From Argopecten irradians (Eukaryota > Mollusca > Bivalvia > Pectinida > Pectinidae), in contig NC_091143.1 in the NCBI RefSeq assembly GCF_041381155.1, forward strand, positions 23,587,695 through 23,651,694: a stretch of 64,000 nucleotides of DNA. The letters run 5' to 3'. Below the pieces are notes generated by a model. It made no database searches, was not told the origin of the DNA, and saw only the letters and a program-made list of their open reading frames with translations. How positions within the stretch are numbered: the stretch's first letter is position 1; the number at the start of each line of letters is the position of its first letter. Of the stretch, positions 19,117 through 29,927 are shown piece by piece. The position numbers were made by a program, and so were the translations under genes.

Positions 19117-20998
19117 CTGTCAGCGTCGGTCGTATGGATCAAGTGGCGGGTCTACCCCGGACTAACTATGTACATGTTCGGGATATTCCATCGTGGGATA
19201 AAATAGGTAGGACAGGAATAAACAGTCAGGGTAACACCACTTAATACAATAAACAAATGCTTTTGAAAAAAAAAAATAAGTTACTAAATATTGATTTTGA
19301 TTAAGAAGAATGTAATTAAATAGTTCTGAAATATATTTATTTTTTGGTATGGAGTATTAGTAATTGCTCTTTCACCTTTCCTCAGAAATGGATTGGCCCA
19401 AAAATAAACATATACGTGTATATCTCGTGCTACAATTGGTAGTGTTCGTGACACTGTAGTCCGACAACTGCTCATATATACAAAATACACAGTGTATATA
19501 ATATATTGCAGTGTTCTTTGCGATCGTGTCAATAAAAGTCACCAATAGTAAATTAGAAGGATATATTTTGATCGATATCACATAACCTTAGAAATGTTCA
19601 ACCAGTACTTAGAGAAAACCAGTCATCGGACAATATCATGTCGGAATAAAAAAAATGATTCCGAAAGTAATGCATATCTTCATAGATCACATTCTCTCGA
19701 ACGTAAGTAAAATACTCACACCGGAACCTTTAAAACATTTATTTGGAAGTATTTATTATTAATATATAATTTTTTTGAAACCTTTTAGTGTTCTGAATAC
19801 ATCTACCAGTCTACATATTTTTTCATTCTTTTTTTCCTGTTTTCTTACTTGACTATATCCTTTGTTATTTAATATGTGTGTTTTGATTAAATGTAATGTT
19901 TGTGTGTAAATTATATACAAAATAATTAGTGTAGGTCGCTTTCACTAATTTCGTTAAATACTAATTGAGGAGAGAGCTCATACTGTACGTTGTCATAGAT
20001 TGTGCCCAATCCGTTTATACATTTTATACGAAAACATATATGTTCCAATTAAATAATAGTGGAACCTAGTTCAACGTTAAGAGTATTTAAATTTTTCCCC
20101 GTTACAGCATAAAATAAATCATTACCTCATATTATATTGCATCTATAGATGTATATTTTTCGTAAAGTCTGATTGAAAATAAACAATATTGTCGAGACAC
20201 CATTAATCATTTGGTGTAGATTAATCAGTAATATGATTATTTTTATATGGCTGCGGTGGATGTTGACCCCCAAATCTTCTGATAGATAATAAAAGACTGT
20301 GGTCTATAGCAACAATTCCCTGTGATAAACGTAACATTACCTCTACGAACTGAATCTGAAAGTTAATTTTCTGAAGTGTATTTGGTTACGTTCATGTTTG
20401 CTAAATGTTGACATTTCTGTGAAGATTGCCCCGCCTACACTACTCTAATTTTCTCTCTACCTCTCTGATTATTACACCAGAAACATAATTCGATGAGGTT
20501 TAGTTATGGTTTTATCCGGGTTACTTCCCTTTGTAGGCGTAGAAACGACTTCGTTAGCCAAAGGTATTCATTGCGATACTCTACCTATTTTAGGTCGCAC
20601 TGAATACCTTTGGATAGCGAAGTTGGCATAGAACATACATAAACTTGTCGGACATTTCACAATTTGGCACATGATAATAAACTTCTCTTCGATGAAACAA
20701 AAATTCAAAGAGCCAGACAAAACACATTCTGTTAAATTTGGATACATTCTACTGAAAGAATCTTGTATTGATTAGTTCGATTTTCTTGTACAATAATACC
20801 AAGATTTATGTCAGCTGATGTTTAACTATAATAACTTTATACATGTATTGACTATTGTGAGAATTCTTTATATGATATTCACCATTTCATTAATGACAAA
20901 AAATGGTATAAAGTTCAGCTAGTTTTTTGGCCCAGTGTGTATAACAATATCTAAAGGTTTGTGTTAAAATAGTTATTTTGTAAATATATTCTGATTTT
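19117..20998. other. Non-coding stretch upstream of the perilipin-like gene
   Basis: No exon or ORF with coding character was seen. The first bases may hold the promoter or 5' UTR of the perilipin-like gene. One hairpin element occurs at 20548-20623. Confidence 0.4.
20548..20623. repeat. Hairpin (short inverted repeat)
   Basis: ACTTCGTTAGCCAAAGGTAT TC and GAATACCTTTGGATAGCGAAGT are inverted around a ~25-base loop. It resembles the core of a small foldback element. Confidence 0.5.
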
Positions 20999-21125
20999 TG
21001 TAACGTCCTATTAACAGCAAATGTCAATAAGGACATCCAATGTATATTGCGGGATGAAAACCAGAGTACCCGGAGAAAAACTATCGCACTGCTGTCAGTA
21101 CATGGCAGCTGCCCAACATGCCGAA
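20999..21125 (-). mobile_element. SINE 3' fragment with mollusc-type tail
   Basis: Begins TAACGTCCTATTAACAGC, the complement of the common tail, and continues with GGGATGAAAACCAGAGTACC on the plus strand. That is the complement of the GGTACTC(T)GGTTTTC block found in bivalve SINEs. Only the 3' part is present. Confidence 0.55.
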
Positions 21126-21211
21126 AGGTATAGTAGGCCGGGTACGCATATTCGTTCTACTTTCACTTCCATTCGATCTTGTTAGAGGACACAAAGTCTA
21201 CCGGCGCCAGG

Positions 21212-21481
21212 ATGGACACCGCCGTACGTTTGGTACATGTACTTCTATTCCTGATTACTGCGCCAACACTCGTCAAACAACGTAATACGGTTTGATTTTT
21301 TTTGTTATATTTTAATTCATATTTCGCAACACATGTTAGATGTAGTCAATGTCAATTCAGTTTTCAAATATTTTATGCAGCCTCTACATATCCTACAGTA
21401 AAAATTGGCTCAAGGATCTCTTCAACCATCTCTGGCAATAGTGTACATTTACTAGTATTAGAGGGGAATAGATTGAACTAA
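21212..21481 (+). CDS. Candidate two-exon gene for a 56-residue secreted peptide
   Basis: Exon 1 (21212-21281) has a strong start context (CCAGGATGG) and encodes MDTAVRLVHVLLFLITAP, a good signal-peptide hydrophobic core, ending in phase 1 at GTAATA. A TTTTATGCAG acceptor at 21380 gives exon 2 (21381-21481), which continues in frame with STYPTVKIGSRISS to a TAA. No family is recognised and the mature part has no cysteines. Exon 1 is more convincing than exon 2, since it may instead splice to a more distant exon. Confidence 0.3.
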
Positions 21482-22392
21482 AGCAGCAATAAAATAAAGG
21501 ACTACCGCCTATAGAGTTGAATTTTTAAATACATGTACAATATATACTAAAATAATTCAATTTTGATTGTAATGAGCATTTTCATTGGCTTAAAATTTAC
21601 TTAATTAGTCCATATAGGAAAAGGAAAAAAATGGCGTCGCCGTTTGTAACGCCGCTTCTGATTGGCCCAAATAACGGCGTAATGATATAATAGAAAAAAA
21701 GAGTTCCAAAATGAATATGAAATGGAGAAATAGAAATGCATTGTCAATGTAAACTAAATTTCCCTTGGTTAATACAGATGTAATCAATGTTGATAGAATA
21801 CGTACATGCATCAGTTTCTGTAGACTTAACCATTTCTAACAGGGGTGACGATGAATTGTTATTAACAATACTATCGTGATGTTACATTTATTCTTACTAA
21901 GATGGTCCTAATGTGGAATAAGAGAAACAAACATAGAATCCAAGGGCTCAGACGGACCATTAATTCATCATGTTGGCCAAACAGGTAACATACATGTAAC
22001 ATTTGGTCACAATATCAACCTCCTTTGTAGACGATAAAGCAATGGCGTGGCATGAATACTCATGTTAAAACAAAAAGAAACCAACAAATACATGACGTTT
22101 GTAAATGATGGTGATATTTTATTTGTGTAGCCTTAATCAGGATAGCACACTAGGATGAGACGGGGATATGAGTCCGGGATGGAAGATGACAACGGCAGAA
22201 AAAACTCGAAAAAAGTCATCGCTTTTAAATTAACATAATCTAATCACAATAACTTCATTTGAAACACACACACTGCTACACTATCTCATTCCACAGCTAG
22301 CAAACCATCATTGTGAAGTATAACTTCCAAAGTGACACACAAAGTATTATAAAATAATTCAAGTATATTCCTGATCCTTAGATACATCAGAT

Positions 22393-22700
22393 TCAGTTAC
22401 ATGACCAAGGAATTACTTTGTCATGTGACTCAATCAGGTTGGCGTAGACTGGCGGTAGATGGTGACGCCCCGTTTCCTGGTTTAGTGCAGGGTTGGACGC
22501 CGAGATGCAGAAGGCCTTTCTAACTTCTGTTTGAAACTTACAACTTGGATTCTGGTCTAGAACTTTGATGTTCTGTGTCTCAATGGTATGGGAGAGCTGG
22601 TTCATGTATACACGTGCTCCTACAGATCATGACACATGAAGACTCTGGGTGGGGACATCATTGTCTTCAGAGTACTAGGCAATCTGCACACCGGATGTGC
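22393..22700 (-). pseudogene. Possible metallo-beta-lactamase-fold hydrolase remnant
   Basis: Two minus-strand segments in different frames read like the C-terminal part of MBL-fold hydrolases of the Blh type. One is PPRVFMCHDL (compare 'TRVFMCHDY'). The other is VYMNQLSHTIETQNIKV ... FQTEVRKAF ... GRHHLPP (compare a 'T..EQR..NI.V...S...F...R..R' block and 'AG.LPP'). A stop follows CHDL, and the metal-binding HxHxDH region is absent. It could also be two real exons, since CTGTAG precedes the second segment and GTAAGT lies inside it. The assignment is from memory of the family and weak. Confidence 0.3.
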
Positions 22701-23454
22701 TACACTTAATCGATAATAATACGAAAATAGTGGGGTAACTTCCAAATAATTGCAACAGAATCTGTTTTCTGCCTTTTTGGTTGAAAGCTCGGAAAGTCGT
22801 TTTCTTCCACACCCAAAAAACAAGAAAATATCAAAAGTCACCCTTTTGACCACTTTTAAAGTATAACATCTGTTATTTTTGCAATTCTCGAAATATGAAA
22901 TCTGGTATATAGTAAGACAAACTTAAGGTTAATATCAATAAGTTGAAATGATACAATGATTTCAATCAATAGAATAAATGATAAAGGATGCAAACGGCTT
23001 AAAACCTTTTGCCAGGATTACCAATTTTGCTTTTTAGATGCAAAACTTATTACTTACTTTCTTAAAATCTTATATTTAACAATATCTATTTACGTTATAT
23101 GTCTTAAAGAATAACCTTATCTTTTACATTAATGCATGACCGAATGAACACTCAATGCTTCCAAATAAATTATATCCTTTGTACTTGATTTTTTTATCAT
23201 TTGTGATAAAATCGATATAAACATGCCCTTATTATTTAGTAAAATCTCCATGTCACGCAAATTTGCCAGCATACAAAAATATTGCGAAGTCCATAATTCT
23301 ATAAAATAAAAATCGTATTTTTTCGAGTATGCTTTTAATAATAAGATTTTGTCAGTAAATAAATTAAAACAGTGATGATTTTCAGCAATAAATTGAAGTA
23401 AGATTTTATTTTATTTCATTATCTTATGAAAATTATGAAACCCCATCCGATTCC

Positions 23455-23490
<36 letters not shown>

Positions 23491-23691
23491 ATAAAAAAAA
23501 AACCTGGCTTATATAAATATATATCAAGAAGAAACTTATTAACGCTTCATTATGGTACTAATATCCGCTAAAGGATGAATTTGCAATCTGATGAGTCAAA
23601 AATAGATATTCACATTTTTATATTTCAACTTAGGGGATTAGCCAATCCGAGAAAATTAGTCAAAGCACTAAATGAGGATTTGATCGACCTC

Positions 23692-23731
<40 letters not shown>

Positions 23732-25384
23732 TTTAGAGATATATTGATATATTTGTTGTCCCTTTCAGGTGAGAATAGCATAGTATTACATAGAAGATGA
23801 ATAAATAACTATCTATGAACTATAGACGGTATTGCCTGAATAATTCATGCATAGAAAAGACATATTGTTCAATTTGTACACTTATAGCTTTTAAAAAGGG
23901 CCATCAGACCAACTTTGAGCAATCATGTTATCTCAGCGAATTAAAGTAAAATGTTTTATTTGTAAGGCCTTTAATCAACTGATTGCATTTAAAAAGATTC
24001 CACCAAAATGATCATATATAGTAGTGTTGATTATTAATTACCATTTCTTGTCTGAATAATCCAACAAAGGTTTATTTGGTTGGTACAAGGTTGCAATTTC
24101 CATGTTGTCATACTTTCTCATTGTGCTGATTTCAACTAATTTTTCTTGCAATCTGTGATTTTCCCATACAGTATACAGTTATTTTGTACTATCTCAATAC
24201 ACTTCAAATTTGGCTAATCAAGCAAATATCATTATTTTTTCTAATTTTGGGGGGATCATGAAAAACACTTTCCCAAATTTTGATTTGTGGCGACTTTCAT
24301 ATCTGTATGAAAAAAAAAAAAATCTGTTGCAATTATTTTGGGTTAAGAGTCTTTTTTACTGGACTAATTCCTCCTGCATTGTCCAAAGTCTTCGTCATAC
24401 TGCGGATGGTTATGGCCGGTTTGGTATGAACCATAATATCCAGCTTCCGGATAATTTCGAGCCTCTGAAAGCCCACCCACACAAATGATGGTGATGTGAC
24501 CCTTTACTTGGGCTTGGCGAAAAAGAACTAGCTCGGTTACCATGGATATACAATATTTCTCTTATCCTGCTCACCCTAGAATAAAGCTATGAGCGAAGAA
24601 GTTGAAAAGCTAATATAACCGATGCCGTCATTGTGGACATGGCAAGTCTATTTTAGAAATTTGTATTACTTTGGTTTTACGAAATCCCAGTGTTATTCTT
24701 TCATATGATTCTCGAAGCAATTTTGTAAGAGAGAAGAGTTTAGTTGTAGTCAACCATTAGATTACTACGAGGCATCATGCATATGGCTTTAACACATCAC
24801 ATTTGTCTGTCCGTCTGTCTGTGTACCCGGATGTTGTTTTCAATGCGATAACTTGAGAACGAATCTTGGCACTATGAGGTAACACTTCATAGAATTGGCT
24901 GTGGATTAAAAGTTCAATTGCAAATATTACTATTACTAAAAAGATGTGTTGGTAAATGCTTGGTTTCCAGACATGAATCTTGATATAGTGTTTGCTTATG
25001 AGACTGCGGTCAATTTATTTCATCTCTATAGACATAATTCACGTAGACCAAAAGTTAACACATCCTGAACACTTTTAGAATTTTAGAAATGTAACATGTG
25101 CATTTTGAGATTCATTTTTCAAAATATTCGATGGTACCGGTACTTGTGTATCATGAATCAAAGCTATTGAGAAAACTATACATATACATCTAATGCCGTC
25201 TTCGTTATATATGCAACAAAAACAAAATAAGCAATAACAGCAAAAATGAGACGCATAAGTGCGTTAAAACTCCGACATCAAAGAGAATTAAAAATCAAAG
25301 TAGTTATATGGGTTTATTTTTCTTAAAATCTATAAGTAAGGATCCGAGAAGTTAAGTCGAACATATTGTCAGAATAAGCCATCC
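22701..25384. other. Non-coding stretch with opposed homopolymer runs
   Basis: No gene was recognised. A run of 29 A (23460-23488) and a run of 35 T (23694-23728) face each other about 205 bases apart. The stretch is otherwise AT-rich and featureless to the eye. Confidence 0.5.
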
Positions 25385-25515
25385 ACCTTAGTCGCTGTTC
25401 GAAACTCGCATGGGGCAGATGCCTAGTAGTACGTAGGTCGATAGTTGTTCTCCGGATACCCTTGCTTTTATCCACTCTCTTAACCTGGCGCGTCCCTAAT
25501 TGATGACCCTGACTG
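25385..25515 (+). mobile_element. SINE fragment, plus orientation
   Basis: GTTCGAAACTCGCATGGGG resembles a pol III B box. It is followed by TTCTCCGGATACCCTTG, ACCTGGCGCGTCCCT and TGACCCTGACTGTTTATAG. This is the order of blocks in the bivalve SINE whose inverted 3' part is at 20999-21125. Confidence 0.55.
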
Positions 25516-26129
25516 TTTATAGAACAAATAAAATGCTATTTAACAATGTTGAGTGTGAGATATTAGACTCGGTGTGATACAAATATAGAGGGAAGGGAGA
25601 TGATTCAAACTGTAAAAATAAGATAGTGCTACTTTTGAAATGTGTATGTGTTGCATCCCATTGCTTATGGATTCGGGGGTATGAATAGAACTAGATGATA
25701 ACTAGAATAAAGAATTAAACCGAGTTGTTCCACTGTTGCACGTTTTCTAATTTTCTAGTTTAACGCACGTTGTGAACTTTACATATTAAAGAATTATCAC
25801 TTTCTTCGACTGACCTTTTTAGTATTTTGACCGCTATCTCCATCTTTTACTGTTCTTGGCGGTGCCAGAACATATAATACATAGGCTCAGGGATATAGTA
25901 GAACTAAAGTATTAGCTTTTAAAGTACAAGATGTAGAATCGATAGATCAGGTTTTAAGTATTGTGCGGTGGCACATGGATATAAATGTAACGATTCTAAT
26001 CGACGGTATCCACCAGAACCGCACAAACAGCTATATCACACCTCGAAAAGAAATGTCTGCAAATGATCGGCGGAGAGCCGTCACATGGCCTATCTTCACC
26101 GCTAGGTAGCGGCTCTCATCCGTAGCTCC

Positions 26130-26255
26130 GAAATCATGAGAATTTCACTGAAGCATGCCACCGAAGACATTAGACGATGAATCCCACCCGGTCATTATAC
26201 TGACACCAGACAAACCTTTATACTAAACAGTAAGCATGAGCAGAAACTGTCACCA
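26130..26255 (-). mobile_element. SINE fragment of the family at 48696-49095
   Basis: Shares CACTGAAGCATGCCACC, CCCACCCGGTCA and GAGCAGAAACT with the longer minus-strand copy at 48696-49095. Both ends are missing or diverged. The rest of 25516-27361 shows no gene. Confidence 0.6.
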
Positions 26256-27361
26256 TCATATATAAACATATATTTACACTTGCTAGGCTTGGTCACTATA
26301 CGCTAATACTAGCCGATTTTGTTTACCATAACTGCATGGTAACATTGAACTTTGAACTTGCGTAAGGAAATGTTCTGTGCAACGTAAAAGGACTACTTTT
26401 TTTAAAAGAAACACATGGCTTTGTTTACATTTTGACGAAACATTACGTGTATATTGTTGTTTTTCATAGAATTTTGGAAAAATGTAAACAATATATACAT
26501 GTTTTATATTTATATATGATTCAAACAATTTTTAAATTAACAATTGTATAAAGAAACGGAAAAATATCCCGACCGGGGCGACGTGCTTTCATTTTTGTTA
26601 AAAATGATGGGTGTCAAATGTAAACATTACCTCTGTGCCTATGTTCGTCCTACGATCGAGCCTTTGGGGTGGACGGGTGTGAGACCCTCTGATAGAGGTC
26701 AGTTATAAACATATCCTCTTGTCTTTGCTCTTTGAGTATTTAATCATGTGTATTATAAAACATGCACCGCTAATAATCCACGTGTTGACAGTTCCGCGTC
26801 ACCACAAATACATTGTATCCATCGAACACAAGTGAATTTGTTTCATCTATCGATGGCGATATGGATCTAAACGTAGATTATATAATCACATGGCTCCCAA
26901 GGATGTAATATCGTCAAGTCAGACGACATCTCAAACACATTGAGCTACTTGAAAATCGGTGTTTTCACAACTTCCGCAAACTAAAATGTGTAAGCGTGCG
27001 TCAGCTTCGCCTCGCTGCACAATAACGGTCACCGAGTTCACACATGTGGCCGTGTACAAATTCTTTATGTTATTACGCTATATATTAACTTTTAGCAAAA
27101 TTGAATATATATTTAAATTTCTGATCTGATTAAATAAAATTATCTCTGAAATTTACTTTGTTTGTCATGTTTATTTTACACTAAAATATTGAACTTTTTT
27201 GTCGTCGCGGATGAATAATTCTACCTTACGTGAAGCGTCATCATTCGCTGTTCAATTGAGTAAGCTCCTCCCACTTTTGACCGACTTTTATTGCATAATT
27301 ACGTCACTTTCAAATGACGATTTTATTGCATAAAATATAAATAAAAGGTCGTGTGAGTGTA

Positions 27362-27511
27362 AATATAGGGATTGGATTTCGTTTTTATGTTAACCATTCC
27401 TCTAAGAATATATTCAATATGGGGCGCTAACGCGCCCCATAGAATATATTCTTAGAGGAATTGCTCCATACAAGCATGGTTAACATAAAAACGAAATCCA
27501 ATCCCTATATG
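27362..27511. repeat. Near-perfect 150-bp foldback
   Basis: The outer arms are ATAGGGATTGGATTTCGTTT TTATGTTAACCA and its exact complement ending near 27511. The inner arms are TTCCTCTAAGAATATATTC and its complement, with a tip GGGGCGCTAACGCGCCCC. The only asymmetry is a 16-base insert (TTGCTCCATACAAGCA) in the right arm. The DNA could extrude as a cruciform, and its transcript would be a long hairpin. Confidence 0.85.
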
Positions 27512-27616
27512 AACTTAATCTGTATATAGCGAAATCAGGGTGTCGAACGTGTTTTGGTATGCGAAAAAGTAATTTGGTATGCGAAGCAAATATGGCGTCG
27601 AAAGCTCCGTGTCCTG

Positions 27617-29430
27617 TGTCAACCGTGATTGAAAAATAACTCATATTTATTTTCTATGCTTCATGCAACACTCTTATAGATATTGTGCTTCATGCAACAC
27701 TCTTATAGATATTGTGCTTCGATGACAAAATGATTGCAGTTTCCAACAATGCAAGAGATTATTACTGTCCTCGTTTATTAAAAAATCTATTGAAGAAAAA
27801 CCAACACCTGGACTGGAGCCATGGAACTTTGTTTGGCTGAATGTGAAATTGTGGTTCGTTAAACAGCCGTATGATGACAGAATCATGTAAAATAAACTAT
27901 CAAATAATGTTTACCGTGTTTCCACTGTGAGAGATATCGTTGATGATACAGTATCCACTGTAACACTATAAATCACTATTTTCTGTTGACATTGCTCAAT
28001 GATCACCGAAAAACAAAGGAAATACATCCGTTCAGCGTGAACATAGAAATATCTAAGACACGTACACAGCAATATAGATGACGGAGGGTTAGGGGCCTTA
28101 TGAATGTAAGTTCATTAATAAACATCAGTGGCCTTATGTGGAGGTAATTCATTACAAACTGAACAAAAAGCAGTCAGCTTCAGCAAGGTAAAGTTGGACA
28201 GTTATTCGGTATTCGTTATTCGAATAACGAATAACTGTCTAACTTTACTTTGCTGTAAGCTTCACAATAGTTCTTTTCGAAGGCATTGTAGAGCAATGTT
28301 TAACATGTAAGTCAAATGTGGCTAGCCCAATGCTTTGATAATTCTTGGTCATTCACCACATCATGTAACCAAATAATATAGCGCAAACGAGTCATATGCG
28401 TAATATACCCGTCACTACCGATTGGACACGGAGAAGAAATGCAAAGTTGTCGGTTCTCAGGGTCGGCAAGTGTGTCCAAGAACAGCATATGCATATACAT
28501 TGGTGACGTCAGTGTAGACTCTCGTGGCTGCGACAGTGCTAGGGATTCCGTAATTTCCTTACATAAAACTACATCTTATATCTCTCATGGCTACGGCATA
28601 AATTAACAATTTGTCCCTCAGAAAATTTGGAACCGCATCAACGCCCTATTTTTTTTGTCCCTGACGCCGATTGGAGTGGAATATTATTATCCCTCAAAGA
28701 CAATGCCCATAATATTGGTAACGAGAGTAAAAGCATAGACTTAAACAGCGGATGGGCACTCGCACTCTTTATTTGTATCAGGAAACAACGTATAGAGCTT
28801 TACTTTAATGTGTCATGAAACGCGTTTGTGATTTAACAAAACTTAAATCATCAAAATATATTCAGCAAGGTGAAATGATCGAAACCAGAGCAACATGTAT
28901 TTTAACAATAAAAACCAGATTAAATGGTATGGATGATTACAAAAATGGAACAAACTAATAAGTAGGTATCTGCTACAGCTAGGTTAATTGTTTGTGGGAC
29001 AAAAACTTGTTTATCTTACCCATATGTTATAACAGCATTATTTCTCAGTAAATAAAATAATAGTATACTAGAAATAGCAGTATAGAAGTCAACACTTAAA
29101 GTCATCATACCAAAACCGGTGGTGTCCACGACTATGCATACCAATAATTACGTACACCAAAACAAAATTATCGGTACTGTAAATTCAGCGATTTCTCACT
29201 GTGGAAACAAGGTAAACATTGTTTTACAGGTTGTCTTACAGGACTTTTCTAACCAACTTTTTTTTGCTTGAAAATCGCATGCTTTTCCTTCAATAGAGTT
29301 TTAAATAAATTTACCTCTTGCATTTTTAGAAACTGCAATCATTTTTGTCACCGAAACGTAATATTCATAAGAGTGTTGCATGAAGCATAGGAAATAAATA
29401 TGACTTATTTTCCAATCACGGGTGATGCTC
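27617..29430. mobile_element. Long-inverted-repeat element of about 1.8 kb
   Basis: The left arm (27617-~27945) and right arm (~29185-29430) are diverged inverted copies. CTATGCTTCATGCAACACTC pairs with GAGTGTTGCATGAAGCATAG, GATTGCAGTTTC with GAAACTGCAATC, and the inner GTTTACCGTGTTTCCACTGT with ACAGTGGAAACAAGGTAAAC-like sequence. The left arm holds an exact 29-bp tandem duplication (27657-27714). The ~1.2-kb interior has a 70-bp palindrome (28181-28253) and a short minus-strand ORF (28312-28500, LADPENRQLCISSPC) of unknown kind. It is probably a non-autonomous DNA transposon, or an inverted duplication. Confidence 0.55.
28181..28253. repeat. Palindrome of about 73 bp
   Basis: Imperfect palindrome centred on GTTATTCGAATAAC. 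The arms AGCAAGGTAAAGTTGGACAG and CTGTCTAACTTTACTTTGCT are complementary with few mismatches. It lies inside the long-inverted-repeat element. Confidence 0.8.
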
Positions 29431-29927
29431 ACAGCTAACACACAACATCAGATAGCAGATGTTTAAGCTTGGTTTCGGACTAGTTTTAATTCTTCTGTGA
29501 AATTGTGCTATACAATAAATATAATTCCAACTATGTTCTATGTAAAATATAAATAAATTAAATGTCATAAATATTCTGATAAGAAGATGACCAATGGCAG
29601 TTCATAGAAAAATAATGCAGTTTTATCACAGATTTCGTTAAAGCGTCTCGCCTTTCTCCAACTTATAGGCGAACTTATCACCTTCCTTTGGCAATATATC
29701 ACGTCACGGAAACTTCTATTCATATTTCGTACACTTTCAGTCATAAATTATCATCAGAACAGAATATTTCCTTTTTGTTACGGTCAGGTTCTACACTGTA
29801 GGTGGTTTACGTTGAAGTCTTCATATATTGACATTTGAGTTATCGGAATATTCCGTCGGCTAATAACACATCCTACAGAAACAATTATCCCGGAAACGGA
29901 AGTAAACGTTATAACTATGATCCGACA

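Noticed and set aside
22180-22280. Possible promoter or CpG-type regulatory island upstream of the MBL-like relic
   Set aside because: No base-composition shift or recognisable motif cluster beyond background.
28627-28818. 63-codon plus-strand ORF (MEPHQRPIFFVPDADWSG)
   Set aside because: Lies inside the long-inverted-repeat element, with no recognised family and no splice context; kept only as part of that element.
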